Positions 41,887-55,204 of a stretch of DNA of 64,000 bases are shown one piece after another. Position numbers and translations under genes: made by a program. The notes below the pieces were generated by a model, which was not told the DNA's origin, made no database searches, and was given only the letters and a program-made list of their open reading frames with translations. Positions within the stretch are counted from its first letter, which is position 1. Each line of letters begins with the position of its first letter. Source of the DNA: Anisus vortex (Eukaryota > Mollusca > Gastropoda > Planorbidae); the NCBI GenBank assembly GCA_949126835.1, contig OX421509.1:8206911-8270910 (forward strand), written 5' to 3'.

Positions 41887-44172
41887 CAGTGGTTCCCAAC
41901 GTTGTGCCCCTGGAACACAAGTTTTCAATAACCAGTTAACCCCCCATCTACTTTCCCGTATATCACCACTTTCCTTCCACCCCTCTCCCATCTCCAAATT
42001 TATTTTAAAATGTATGAGAAAAATAATTTAAATCTATGTAAAAACCATTAACCTGTATAGGAATTTTTAAAAGCTCATTCATCACAAATAACGTAATAGT
42101 ACTGGGTAATAGAACTATGAGCTCGACTGGAATACAGATTTTTGTTATGAGATCACCCAATCAGCGAAGTCTTTGCCTTCCAAATGTGCTTCAAACACTG
42201 ATAGTTTTTCTTTGGAATGCTGGGATAATTCTGTTGTGATCACAGACAAGGGGTTTTATCCGTTCCTTAAGTTTTAATCCATTCTTGTGGGATATGAAGT
42301 TGACCTTAAAGTACAACTGAAGACAGGTAACGATCTGACAGCTGTAGATCAACTCTAGAATATCTATACCGAGTAAGAAAAAGGCATGTCTATTTCGTAA
42401 CGAGTTTGTGAAAACGAAACATGACTTAACCGTAACTGAACCAGCCACCTCATTGCTGTGTGCGATATGGCATGTCACATAATTAAGAACCAGTTTCTTC
42501 AACAAATACCTGGAACTGACAGGGGATTGAGAGGATGTCCGGTTTCAGTACCCTATACAAGAACCCCCCCACACACACACAAGAGTGTTTTATGTATTGT
42601 GTATGAACAGAGCACCCGGACTTAGCAAATCTCATTATTTTCAAAATGAATTTGTCTCCTACTCGTAGGTGTAAGTTTACTGACTTTACTGCTTGTCCTT
42701 TTGAAAGATGTGTATTGATGGAGAAGAAATTCAACAATGACGACCTACAATACATTCTGTGCAGCATGCTCAGTGTGATAAGTATTTTCCAAAGACTATA
42801 ATAATAATAAGATGGACCGCTTGCTTTCATTCATATTTCTGCTATTTGATAACTTGAAATATTTAGTTTCGGAATTTCCGATCACACCCTGTCCTCTAGA
42901 CTTCCGGTTTAGTAATTCACTATGATTTTCTCAACGGAAAATTAAGATAAAAATCGAAAGTTGTATACAGCGGAAGTCTTTAGGGCGCATTAAAGACCAT
43001 GTTATTGGCTGCGCACGGAAAACAAAAAGTATCAAGTTAAAAAAAAGAGCAAGCGGACGATCTCATTATAGTCATAGGAACTTTCGGCTTGGTGTAAAAT
43101 TTACATTTTATACAGCCTTCGAGAATGGAAGTTCCTCTTAAAATATGTTGATGTGTTGCTTCCAGTGCCAGAACAAATGCAAAAGAAATATTAGACAAAG
43201 TAGATAATGATTTATTGTTGAAGTGCATAATATTACAGATGCGGGGAATAGGCTATGCCTATAGGCTTATGTTCTGTATTTCACAAATTTTTTTTTTTAA
43301 AGTGAAAATCTCCCAAACATTACAAATGGTTGGGATTTCCGTTACTCAAAATAAACATATGCTTAAGGCATTGAGGGAATTAAGTAGAATACCGTGGATA
43401 TTTGTTCGTTGCAGGAATCAACCATAAACCATTCCTTAGTGACTCATTACTGCAAATGGTCAAGCTAAACAAGGATCTGATCTACAACACTACAAGAAAG
43501 GGCCCCTTTTACTTTTAGTTTTAAATGCTTAATCGATGAATTCGCTAATACTAATATCATAAAGTATGGACTACATTTTTTCAAAAAAAGCTTATAAAAT
43601 GCAGAATAAAAATATAGGAATACAGCAACAATAAAAAACAACAACAACACTAGTAAAAAAAAAAAATAGTATCCATCTCTTAGTAAGTTTTGTTTAATTA
43701 CAATTAATAAAATTGTATATTATGTTTTATATTTTGAATTACTTTTTTAGAGTCTTATAATTATAAGTTAGGGAGGGCAAAAATAACAGTTAGTGCTTAT
43801 GGCTCTTTAGTGTCTTTATCCGGTCCCAGGTTCAACACTGCACTATTCATCGAATGCTTCAATGAAAGAGCTCGACCGGATAAGTTGAATTCACCAGTGA
43901 GCTGCAATAAATGTAATGCTCCAATTTTGTGTTTTTAACATTTTACAAAGAAAGTATCGGTAATTCCGCTTTTGAAACACTCACTTTTGCAACAAAATTT
44001 GATAAAACAAATTATTATTGTTTGTTAAAAAAATATTTAACGAAATGCATTCTTTAGGACTATAGGTCTATATTTATATTTTATTTATGCTTAGGTTTTA
44101 TTTTAAACTTTCAAAGTTGCGGAAAACAAATATTTAAAGGGCTGTCAGGCAAGAGTTTTTGAGAACCACTAG
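41887..44172. mobile_element. Possible hAT-type element with CAGTGGTTC ends
   Basis: Left CAGTGGTTCCCAAC and right GAGAACCACTAG are imperfect inverted repeats. The flanks (TGTAATAA and TCTATAGT) do not match, so these may be two unrelated termini. Minus-strand open frames at 42191-42505 and 42483-42830 overlap and look like one broken coding region. One contains FFLLGIDILELI, faintly like a retroelement protease, but I do not assign it. Confidence 0.3.
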
Positions 44173-44179
44173 TCTATAG

Positions 44180-46240
44180 TTTTAGTCTATGCATATGTAG
44201 AAATGTGTTGACAAGGTCATCTGTAGGCAATTGTTTTAGCCGATCTACATATTAATGCAAATATAGTGGTCTAAATCGACACAAGCTTAAGTATTAAGCC
44301 TAGTGGGCCTAAGTAGGAATTGTTTTTAGCTAGTCGTAGATATAGCATAAGTAATAAAATCTTGAAATATTTGGCCTGATTTCTCATCTAATTCCACTCA
44401 GACCTCTCAACACTTTTCTTCAGCCCTGCATTGGGATTTCAAAATAACGTAGATCATTCTCCACACTACTCTGGGTCGAGGTTTGAACCTTATGCATCTG
44501 GATTATCTTTTGGTGATATATTAATGTAACGGCTCTATTTGACACCATATCTAGCCATCCATTCCAAGCCAGCATATCCCTGCCTTTTCTTTCATTTTCT
44601 GCCGCTAGCGTACGATCTTCCCGCCATTCTTTGTTGGTTCGTATTCACCAATCATATTCAAGCTTCTAAGAAGAGATTCCTTTGCATTTTGAAGTGTTTT
44701 CTGTTGTTTTTTTCTTGCAAGAGTCATCGTTTCTCTTATTGTTTATTAGCTTGTACTTGTAAGATTTTTAGCATTTAGGCCTACTATTACTATAACATTT
44801 TCTTACGTTACCGTAACTATTCTTTCTTTATTTTATTTTGAGTAAATTTAACTTTTCATGAATTTTGTAAGTTTCTTTATTTTGTTTTGCATTTAAATAA
44901 CACGAAAAAACAACTAGATCTACATATACTTAAATATTTTTTTTTTAAGTTATAATTATAATTATTCGCATTTCCTACTCTAATTAGAATGATCAAGAGA
45001 CTGTTTAGGGAGACGGGCAATTAAAAAAGAGCATTACTAATAAGCTAATAACAATAATATGACCATAAAAAAACATTATCGGACTTTTATTTATTTATAT
45101 TTACAATGACAATACGCATTGAAATACTGTAATAATATATATTTTATATACAATATTTTTTTAAATTTATTGTTTATTTAAATTACCATATTTTGTAGTG
45201 TTTCATTTGCACTTTCCTGCTAGACCTAAATTATGTATAACTCTTGTATCTATTATCTATTGTGCTGTTGAATATAATAATATATAACATGATCATTACT
45301 ACCGATGATGTAGAAGTCATATAGATCGCGCACTATAGCCACATAACGCTAGTTGATATAAGAAAAGTGACCTTCTGACTTTAAGGGGAGACCAAAAGTT
45401 ACCCCTTTAATGGGAGACGATTCTTCCTTCTGAAGTTTCTGTCACCACCGGAAGCCAGAGGCTTAAAATCCACAACGTTTGGACAGTGCGTGATCTCTGT
45501 GTTCTCCATCAGCCATTACTACAAAACTTTGTTTTTAATTTTTTTTTTACTGCTCATTCTGTGCCCTTTCCATTCCTTCTTTTTAAAATAATAACAATAG
45601 CGTATTGTACGTGTTCTGTACCTAGTCAAGATTGTAATCAATTTAATGGACTTTTCTTTTCGTCTTTTTCATTAGCTACTCGGATTTATGTTTATAATTT
45701 CTCCTGTATTTGCTTTGCTATTTATTTGTGTGTAGTTGTTGTTGTTTTTTAAGTGTCCGGCGTGTTTTGGTGATAGTGGTTGTGGGTCTTTTGTATAAAG
45801 TTTTGTTTTTTAAAAGAATTCTTATTATAGCCTAATGACAGCTGGGTTTAATTATTCCCTTAGTGCACTGGATATGACACTGTATAGTTCCATAATGGTT
45901 TTCTGACTTGTTTTAAACTCATTTATAGTGTGTGAGCGTGTTTTCTAAGTACGTTTGAAATAGCAGACATTTTAATATGTATTAAATAGTATAAATATAA
46001 GACAATATGTATTAAATGAACCCTTAGATGTTATTTTTCATGTTAGTCATTGGCATGTTTTTATACAATGTAAAAAAAGAAAATAAAAATACAATAATTT
46101 CATTGCATTGGTTGTCTTTTGAATATAGTATTTTATAATTATATTCACGTAATGTTATGTCCATCAACATGTTATTATTGTACCATATGAACATGTTGAT
46201 GGAACCCTATTGGTTAAGCTCCAGGGTTCCTTTTTCCTGT
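44180..46240. other. Unassigned AT-rich DNA
   Basis: Plus-strand ORFs at 44539-44778 and 45486-45752 are Phe/Leu/Ser-rich and lack domain features. No terminal-repeat structure was seen. Confidence 0.4.
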
Positions 46241-46249
46241 GATCTATAG

Positions 46250-46476
46250 CAAGGGATCGGCAACCTTTGGTACGCGTGCCACACTCGGCACGCTGAGCGA
46301 TTTTCAAAGGCACGCGGAAGACTTACAAAAAGGCGAATTAAGCACCTTGACAAAAAATTGAGTGCTAGATCACAATGAGTGACAATGGCTATTAGGCTGT
46401 CGGCACGCTGAATGAATAAGAAATTCTTCTTTGGCACACTATTAAAATACTATTATCAAAAGGTTGCCGACCCCTG
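46250..46476. mobile_element. hAT-type MITE, 'GGTCGGCAACC' family
   Basis: Left CAAGGGATCGGCAACC and right GGTTGCCGACCCCTG are inverted repeats, with GGTACGCGTGCC and GGCACGCTGAGCG inside. The flanks ATCTATAG and GCCTATAG share 6 of 8 bases. A 76-codon reverse ORF lies within it and is not a gene. Confidence 0.7.
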
Positions 46477-46494
46477 GCCTATAGCATTTCCTTG

Positions 46495-46625
46495 GTCATA
46501 CTCAGCTCTAATGGGCATCTGACATTAGTCGGAGTGAGGTAAAGACCAACGAGCTTGTGCTGGCCACAATATCCCCTTGTTTGCATTGGCCTAAAGAAAT
46601 CACCGAACGCTGATTCTCTGGATTT
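46495..46625 (+). repeat. SINE type 1-like body/tail fragment
   Basis: ACTCAGCTCTAATGGGCATC, GACATTAGTCGGAGTGAGG, AAAGACCAACG and TGTGCTGGCC follow the order of snail SINE bodies like 9184-9415 but lack the tRNA head. Confidence 0.6.
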
Positions 46626-46629
46626 TCTA

Positions 46630-49420
46630 TTCTTTAAGTTTAAGAAATGCCACTTTACTTTTTTTTTTACAATATACTTGCTGTGTTCTCTATATGAACT
46701 ATATGTCTCATTATACTATTGTTAATGTTATTGTACTGTTATATTTATCATTTGGTTTAACAGGGTATACGTTTTAGTATAATACTCGAGGCTTATTTAT
46801 AAAACAAATATAGCGGAATAATATTTGTAGTTTTATCAATGTAAATAAATCTATTGTAAAGTGACTGTTTTAATACGTTATTCATTAATAAAATATTGTA
46901 TTTTTTTCTTGTTTGAAGACTTTCCGTTCTTTTTTAATTAATTTATTATTTAACGTTTTATTGATAGATGGTGAGCGTTGTTTGGAAAAACTAACTAAAT
47001 TAAAAACGAATCAGTTGCATGGGACCCAACAAAATTGTAAAAAAATCACTATAGGTTCTAAGACAACTTGGCGCCAAAGTAAATGGGTGCCAAAATGAGG
47101 CTTACGGTGTTTACATCACTTACAAACAAAATGTATAAACTGGCTTGGGGGTGAGAGGTCGCCAATTTTATAATTCATGCCCCGGGCCTAGCTGTACGCC
47201 TCTGCTTTAAGTTGACTATTTACACATAAAAAGTGTGTCCTTCATAAGTAAATTTATACATTTCGAAACTCTCCACTATAGAAGATAATAAAAAAGAAAA
47301 TGGCGCCAAAAATTTATGTTATCCAAGAAAGACGGTGATATAATAATTCACAATAATATAATGACGTAATTCAGATAAAAATGTGATCCCACCGAGTACA
47401 TTTCATCATATTATTCATTTACGTTGTTTTAAGATGTAATTGAACTAATCGGGAAACCAGCTATTTACTCAGTATCATTTAAAACTCGATCATTTATTTT
47501 TTTTAATTTTTACTCCGCCATTAATTTTTTTTTCCTAGCAAAGGGTTAAACTCATCCACAGCTAGAATTGTAAAACCACGGATTGGCAATCTAAAGCATG
47601 CGATCCAGTTTTGGCACGGAAAGTGATTTTCATTAGTACTAATAATTTAACTATACAGACCTCTAGAAACGATATTTTTTCAATGCAAGCCAAAACAAGC
47701 CATGTAAGTCAGCATAATTAATGGCTGTTGCGTGTCAAACGTCATGAAAACCCATGTTAAACGTCGACTGTTAAAGTTCAGGAAAGTTCAGCAAAGTTTG
47801 TGTGCGAGGATCTGATCATTGGACCTGCGATCTGTGAATGGAATCTTTCGTTAAGATTTTACATTTATTTTTATAGTTTATAGCTTCTCGCCCTTTTGTT
47901 GATTTACAGGCATTGCAACTAATTGCAGGTCTCTTCTACAAGAAAGAGATACAGAATATGAATATCTGCTGTTTCACACAGTGTTCCTGGTGTAGTGGCG
48001 ATAAAATCGTGAATAGATTCGTTTCTCGGATGGCAGCAACTTGCTGGAAAAAAAATACACAACATTTTTCAGAATCGAATGAGAAGAACTGCTGTTAAAG
48101 TTGATGTTTTTGAATGACATAGCAACACATTTTAATTAGTTAAACTTGCAATTACAAGGTCTAACAGCATTTTAACTATTTGGCCACTAGGATTAGTAGG
48201 ATGGATTTGTGTTGAAACTGGACATATCTTACCGTCAACTCAAGTTCAAAACTTTAAAGTAATTTCCTAATATTTAAGGTAAATTATTCATGTGAATATG
48301 CAATAAGCTTAGATGATCTTTTTTATCAGTACATTAAAGACTTCAAAACGGAATTTTTTAACCAAAGGCAAAGATTTTCAAATCCATGGACACATGTTTT
48401 CATATCTAATCAAGCTTGACTTGCTTGATCATACTTACTATATTACCTTATTAGATGTAGATCTTTTTTTTAAGGGGAGGGATATTGACGATTTTAAAAT
48501 GCAACAAAACATAAAAAATAATGGGCATCAAATGGTATTAATTTGTAAGAAAATCTAGAAGAAATCTGCTCAGGAAGTCATCTGTTATTCTCAACTGCTT
48601 GGAACTTGCGATACATTCAGCTTTTGGTTCAATTTACACTTGTGAACAAATTTATCTCAGATGAAAGCTTACACTAGACCACTCAGAAGTGACTAAATAT
48701 GTACTTGATATTAAACAATTACCGAAGAGCATTCAAGGACAAGGCGCACATTAACTGATACAGACTAATTACATTTTTAAAAGGTTTTATGCAAACAAGT
48801 TCTATCATTAATTTTAAAAAGATCTTAAAAACACAATATTTGAGATTTATCTTTCTTAACCGTTTTTAGTTAACCTTTTTATTAAGTCGGTAAATAGGCT
48901 ACTAGCTTTATTTGCCAAGTCTTTTGTTTTTATTAGTGAGTTTTGATATTTTCAATTAGCTCTATAGCCTTTAATGAGATCAAATAAAAATTATATTATA
49001 CTTTTTTAGCCTTGAGAATTAAAGCCGTGTTCTTGCATTTAATAAAAGGCTCTTTGGTTTCTATGCATATTTTTGATGCTCAATTTTAAATGCGCTTTGA
49101 GCTTACAAAATGATTTTTAGCAGTGTTATATAAATAAACTTATTATTATTACTATTAAATATAATTCCTTCTATAATTAAATTGATTTGTTTTAGTAGAA
49201 ATATAAGAGGTTTATATACTAGTATTATATTATGCCATTGTTGTAATTATTTATGTTTTTAAGATAAACTCCTTAAAACAAAAAACAAAAGTTATTAAAA
49301 ATCTAGAAAAGAGCTGCCAGATGCAAGGTTCATTCCTAGCGAATATTTACAACTGACAAGAATAACACCAATAGTTAAAACACTAAACTTATAAACACTA
49401 GATAACAACCCAATAACAAT
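46630..49420. other. Unassigned AT-rich DNA with one decayed MITE end
   Basis: At 47577-47640 GGATTGGCAATC, then TTTTGGCACGGAAAGTGATTTTC, looks like a decayed 'GGTCGGCAACC' MITE. No gene was recognised; the ORFs at 46913, 47913 and 48313 have no features. Confidence 0.4.
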
Positions 49421-49425
49421 CTGTT

Positions 49426-49608
49426 ATGAAACATAAGAACAAAAGTAGGCCTACTTTCATTATCCCTTATGCGAGAACAAATGCAAATGCGGGTGGCATC
49501 CGTGCATGGAATGGGTTGCCTGAACAAACCAGGAAAACTAGTAACTTGGCATCATTTAAAACAGTAGGCCTAAAAAAATGCAAGACTTGTCAGACCATGA
49601 GCGTATGA
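49426..49608 (+). pseudogene. Non-LTR RT C-terminal relic
   Basis: The translation contains IPYARTNANAGGIRAWNGLP followed by LASFK. The 'ARTN ... R-x-WN-x-LP' pattern is the conserved end of CR1/jockey-type RT proteins, compare the 59056-59650 relic. Only about 50 residues remain. Confidence 0.45.
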
Positions 49609-49619
49609 CGCACAGCTAG

Positions 49620-50280
49620 CCTAATCTCTACTGTTTAACGTAGGCCTATAATAATTGTATAATTACATCTCGAAATTAATATCATAATAATGTATTGTTG
49701 TAAAGAGATAATAATTATTAAAATAATATTAGTGATATATTACAGAACATAACTTCTTTGGCATCCCTAAAATCAAATTGAGCAAATTAAATTTATCGAA
49801 GGGAGTTAAGTAGTCCGTTTTTTTTTTGTTTGCGTAAACATTTCTGTATTTCTTTTGTTTCCTTTTTAAAATAACAAACAAATTACCCGGCGTTGCCCGG
49901 TGGGGGGGGGGGGGGGGGGGATTAAATAGGCCTGTATAGGCAACAGATAAAATTTTCATAAACTTCATTAAACAGAAAGCTATAGATTTAATAATTTTAG
50001 AAATATAATTATTATTTACTGAAAACATTTAGGAAACTAATTTAAAATAAATATTGTAATCGGGTTTAAAATAAAGCATTTCTTTTAATTCATTGTACAG
50101 AAAGTTAAAACTGTCCCATTGGATGAGAATCAAACACCCGTCTACCGCATGCGCCTAAAATATAATTATTAGATTTTATTTGATGAAAACATTTTAGGAA
50201 AGCTTTAAGTCCTACAATTCCTTACCATTTAAAAAAAAGTAGGCCCTAATATTAATGGAAATTTTTAAAAAGTAGAAAAA
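49620..50280. other. AT-rich DNA with a poly-G run
   Basis: A G-run of about 18 bases ends near 49920. A tRNA-like fragment on the minus strand may lie at 50095-50155. No gene. Confidence 0.4.
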
Positions 50281-50365
50281 GAAGGCTATAAGTGGGGAAA
50301 CGAACCCAGGTCGCCCGCATAGCAGTTGGATACGCTAACCACTCAGCTAGAGAGGAAACCTGCCG
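50281..50365 (-). repeat. tRNA-like segment (SINE head or tRNA pseudogene)
   Basis: On the minus strand TAGCTGAGTGGTTAGCG (A-box-like) is followed about 35 bases later by GGGTTCGTTTCCCC (B box). The cloverleaf arms do not pair well enough for a functional tRNA, so a tRNA-derived SINE head is more likely. Confidence 0.5.
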
Positions 50366-50873
50366 GTAACGAGATCGCAAAACTAAAATATGAGAGAATA
50401 AGGTCACGTGTCTTTTAATTTACCAATGGTGATCGGTATCCACACATACAGTCTACTTTAGGCCTATATATACTAGATAACTGGTATAAATATATAACTT
50501 CAAAATGATTAGATTATTACAAGATATTTGGAAATTATTTTAGATATTATATGACTAAACAATGTATATGTACTTTTTAAACGTCATGCACATTAATTAC
50601 CCAGTTTGTTTTTATTTATATATACCTTTCAACGGCAGTGATGTATTAGACTACAAGGAACCCTAGAACGGTTGGGGCTGAGATCACTATATTAATTATT
50701 ATTATTTAGCAGGTGCGAGAATGAATTCTAGACAACTACATTAAAATTGATAATCATATTCATATAGGCTACCATAAATGTGACCATTAAGTTATACAAC
50801 TTTTATTGGCTCTAAAATGCAATTAAATGAAATAAAAAGAGGTTAATCCCAAATACGTTCTTTTTTTTTATTA

Positions 50874-52156
50874 CTCCCTTTATTTTAAGTTGCAATTTCT
50901 GTCTGTCTGATTGCAATCGTCGTGGGAGCAAAACTTTGCTTCGATTTTTCGACCACTTCCCGTGGTCCAATCGAGCTGAAATTTGGACAGCAGACTTGTG
51001 GCGACTAGCAATACATTCTATCAAATTTTCAGTTAAAACAACTTAATAAGATTACTACACTTTTGACAATATTCATTTCTTAAAAGGAAAGTATAAGAAA
51101 AATTTTGGTTTCACTTTAAAAATGCCTGTGCAACTTTTTATAGTTTTTCGGCGCAAAGCTAGAAAAAAAAATGCGCTAAGATTAGTTTTACTCCCTTTAT
51201 TTTAAGTTGCATTTTCTGTCTGTCTGATTGCAATCATGCAATCATTGCGTCGTGGGAGCAAGGAGCAAAACTTTGTTTCGATTTTTCGACCACTTCCTCT
51301 GGTCCAATCGAACTGAAATTAGGACAGCAGACTTGCCCCGATTAACAATACATCCTCTCAAATTTTCAGTTAAAATAACTTAATAATACTACACTTATGA
51401 CAATATTCATTTCTTAAAAGGAAAGCATAAGAAAAATTTTGATTTCGCGTTAAAAATGCCTGTGCAACTTTTTATACTTTTTCGGCGCAATGCTAGAAAA
51501 AATAATTATGCGCTAAGATTATTTTTAGAACAATTCAGACGGAGTAAGGAGATATTTTTGAGATTTGCGACACAGATATTTTTTCTGTACGTTTCATTTG
51601 CAGTAGTCAATCAATTATTTAATTACATGTTGGTAAACTTAGTTTGCAAATAAAGGGAGTATAATAAAAACTTCGTTTTTATGGTTTTCTTGTTACTTCC
51701 TTTATTTTAAGTTGCATTTTCTGTCTGTCTGATTGCAATCATGCGTCGTGGGAGCGTCGTGGGAGCAAGAATTGGCTTCGATTTTTCGACCATTTCCCGT
51801 GGTCCAATCGAGATGAAATTTAAACAGCAGACTTGCCCCGACTAACAATACATTCTATTATATTTTCAGTTAAAACAACGTAATAATACTACACTTATGA
51901 CAATATTCATTTCTTAAAAGGAAAGTATAAGAAAAATTTTGGTTTCACTTAAAAAATGCCTGTGCAACTTTTTATAGTTTTTTGGCGCAAAGCTAGAAAA
52001 AAAAATTATGCGCTAAGATTATTTTTAGAACAATTCATACGGAGTAAGGAGATATTTTTGAGATTTGCGACACAGATATTTTTCTGTACGTTTCATTTCC
52101 AGTCGTCAATCAATTATTTAATTACACGATGGTAAACTTACTTTGCAAATAAATGG
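50874..52156. mobile_element. Three tandem copies of a ~470-bp TIR element
   Basis: Copy 2 (51191-51659) is complete: ACTCCCTTTATTTTAAGTTGC at the left and GCAAATAAAGGGAGT at the right, with TA at both edges, so a mariner-like MITE. Copy 1 (50874-51188) is right-truncated; copy 3 (51696-52156) has altered ends (ACTTCCTTTATTTT and AAATAAATGG). Shared interior: GTCTGTCTGATTGCAATC, TTTTTCGACCA, CAGCAGACTTG. The plus-strand ORF at 51456 is part of the repeat. Confidence 0.7.
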
Positions 52157-52579
52157 TTTTCTTGTTTTTTAAATTACATTTAGCTGCTTTTACGTTTTTC
52201 TTATATTTAATTTTTATGTTTGACTTTTTTTTTACTGTGCATAAAAAAAATCAAACCTAGCTTTTTGTCTATTCCAAATTAAACAGGATTGACTATTAAT
52301 ACTAAAAACTAATTAAATTTAACGAAAAAATATTATTATGAATAATATTAGTCATGATTTTTTTTTGTTTGTTAGTAAAAGATTTGTTGAAAATTATGAA
52401 TCTTTCAAGTGGAGTCGGATCCGCGAAGAATCGGTTTCCATGTTCTTGAGATAGGTTCTGGAAGCCTAACGTGAAAGCAAAATTTTTATCGTAATATCTA
52501 AACCTGAAATACTAAAAGAAACAGTAAACAACATCATTAGAGAACAATACCCCAGAAATTCCTGGATCAGAGTCTACAC

Positions 52580-52931
52580 CAGGGGTCGAGAACCTATGGC
52601 TCGCGAGCCAGATGGGCTCTATTGATGGCTGTATCTGACGCGCAGACAAAATTTCGATTATAAAAAAATGTTTCTTTAGACTTCTTTGATCTACGTATTA
52701 ATTGCATATCAATGTTTTACTCTACAAATGAGCTAATGTCTACTGCAGCTCAGCATCAGAACTGGTAAAGGAGATAACATAATTATTGTACTTTCAGTGT
52801 TGAAATAACACAAAATGCACACATTAACTTGAATTTCTAGTTTTAAACATAATGTATGGCTCTCACAGAATTACTTTTCAAAATATGTTGTATCCATGGC
52901 TCTCTCAGACAATAAAGGTTCCCGACCCCTG
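52580..52931. mobile_element. hAT-type MITE in the non-LTR copy
   Basis: Left CAGGGGTCGAGAACC and right GGTTCCCGACCCCTG are inverted repeats. The target duplication GTCTACAC (52572-52579 and 52932-52939) is perfect, and excising it rejoins the RNase H codons for V-Y-T-D-G-S. Its interior GGCTCGCGAGCC differs from the GGCACGCGTGCC family. Confidence 0.9.
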
Positions 52932-53049
52932 GTCTACACTGATGGGTCATCAAAAAAAAAGATTTATAAAAAATGGAGGAGCCGGCATTCTCATAGAGTG
53001 GCCTAATGGAGAACACCTAGAAAAAGCCACTGCTACAGGCAGCCTCTCA

Positions 53050-55204
53050 CAGGCCCCACTAGAGGGGGGTACAGTCGGTACGCCGAACCGGGGCCCCTAA
53101 GAGTTTAGGGGACCCATGAATATTAAAATTTAAAATTAAATTTGTAATTACGCAAGTAATAGCTTTAAAGTCTTTATTATTTGATCTCGGAATAACTGAG
53201 ATTTATGTTAACTTTTTTTTTTCCATTAGGAGGCGCGTCGGATTTTTACATCCTTGCCCCTCCTTTGAGTAAGTTTAGATGAGAGCCATAGCTCGGGGGA
53301 GGGGGGTGACTAAGACTTCCTACACCTGTGTGAAAAATCTAATCGCACAAGGCGGAGAAGATGTGTGCAAGATCTAATCGCACGAGGCGGAGAAGATCTA
53401 CACGTTGTGTGGGGATAACATATTATTTTAACCCAAAACGAAATTAGATGTACGCTTCATTAAAGTTAAGCGGAAGGGATACGTAGTAATCATATACAAA
53501 CTGGGTAGTTATTGTAATGTTTTAAAATGTATATAGGCCTATACATTCTTTAGTCTTAAAATATTTATATCAATTTCAGCTATCTTGTGTAATTTCATCA
53601 TTTTAGAGTTGTACGTCATTTATGTTTCTCAAAGGAAATAAAATAGAAACATATTAGAAATATTAATGTAACGAAAACGGGTTAATTATCTCCCTTCAAT
53701 TAAATTCTCCAAATTCGATGCTAATAATACCAAACGACTTAATTGTTTTAATATAACTAGTGTACTTCCGAAAATGCTCATCTATCTTAATTTGCCTTAA
53801 ATTGGGGAAACAGTTAAATGTTTTGAAATTCATTTCAGGGAAAGATATGTCCAGTTTCAATGCAAATCTATTCCAGTGGCCCAACACTTCAAGTGCTTTT
53901 GGACCCAATCTTGTAAATGGGAGTTTAATTCACTGAAACGTGTCGCCACGTCATTTAGAAACATTGGCTTCAACAATCAGTTCTACTCTTTCAATAATGG
54001 ATTCTTTATATACATCTTAATTGCTTTCAGACAAGAAACGAATATATCCAAGACTTAACCTATACTCCGTATGACTTTCTCCTAGAAGGGACTTGAGAAA
54101 CTATACAATTGACTATCTTAACAATAGATTTAATCACAGATCGCAAGTCCAATGATGGGAGCTTTGAATACAAACATTCCTGAACTAAAACAGTTGACAT
54201 CGAGTGTGATTCCCATGTTGTTCGCCATGCAGCACCCACTAATTATGCTGACACACGTTGTTTTCACAATATTCTTGGAGGTCTCTCACGTGCCACTGAA
54301 AATCGTTCTGTGTGCCTTAGGTTGCCGACCCCTGGTGTACTTGAACATTTAGTTAAATATGCAAAGAAGCCTCTAGTTGTAATATAGGGCCTAATTATTT
54401 TCGATAGCATTTAGGATATCTTTTTTATTATTTTTCTCTAGAGACACTTGCAAATATAGACCTATGAGCCTTACAGACTTACAGTTCTCCCTGTTAGCTT
54501 AGTAGCCTAGGCCTAAATGTCACTACAAACTAGCACTCAGTACGGCAGTCAAAGCTAGTTAGTCGATCCTTTTACACTTTAATGATTTCCTGTGCGGTAA
54601 CCAAGAGGGGAGATTGAAGGTAGCCTATCATAATTTTAGACAAATGTATTGAAAATTTAAAACACATTTTTATTTGTCATTTAACAAAAAGTATTTTCCA
54701 AAGCTGATCTAACCTTACATTTGACTACTCAACATACATTACTGGTAAATATTTACAACTGACAAGAGTAACACCAAAAGTTAAATCACTAAACCTAGAA
54801 ATACTAGAGGACATAAATTATTAATCAACAGTGAGAGTAACTTTTTTCCATTTTACACATCTATGTAATATTACTTGCAAGATCAATAGGCCTACTGAGG
54901 CGGAGGAACAATTATAATAATTTAAACTAAGAACTATAATATATACTTAATTAAAATATTTTTGTAATAGACCTGTAAGGCTGTTATTGAAATGATTAGG
55001 CCTACTCTCATGGTAAATGGTAACACTTTTGACAGTTTCACAAAATGGTCCACATACCTTTTAAATAGATTCTTAATTTTCAAACATATGTAATACAAAT
55101 AAATCATATAGATATGACTAGTGTTAGAACAAAAAAGTTAGGTGGGGGTGGGGGCCCAGAAAAGATCTTGTACCGGCATCTTTTTTTTCCTCTCGAGGGC
55201 CCTG
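53050..55204. mobile_element. hAT-like transposon D in the non-LTR copy
   Basis: Left CAGGCCCCACTAGAGG and right CCTCTCGAGGGCCCTG are inverted repeats. The 8-bp duplication GCCTCTCA (53042-53049 and 55205-55212) is perfect, and removal restores the RNase H frame (GSLS then the S-T-R-A-E-R-like segment). It carries a copy of body B at 53160-54334 and AT-rich DNA to 55130. No transposase is intact. Confidence 0.85.
53160..54334 (-). pseudogene. Decayed hAT-type body (element B), copy 2
   Basis: Homologous to 4282-5452 but with a 200-bp extra block near 53215-53430 and without the SINE. The right end GGTTGCCGACCCCTG is the family terminus. The minus-strand frame at 53696-53908 (GPKALEVLGHWNRFALKL) is open and might be a transposase remnant; the evidence is weak. 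Confidence 0.5.

Noticed and set aside
42191..42830. Minus-strand retroelement aspartic protease
   Set aside because: Only FFLLGIDIL recalls the protease flap/end motif; no D-[ST]-G site was found, so the call was not made.
50281..50365. Functional tRNA gene
   Set aside because: A and B boxes are present but the arms do not pair properly and no acceptor stem closes it; a SINE head fits better.
53696..53908. Independent small gene on the minus strand
   Set aside because: It is inside a repeat also present, disrupted, at 4282-5452; a transposon remnant is the simpler reading.
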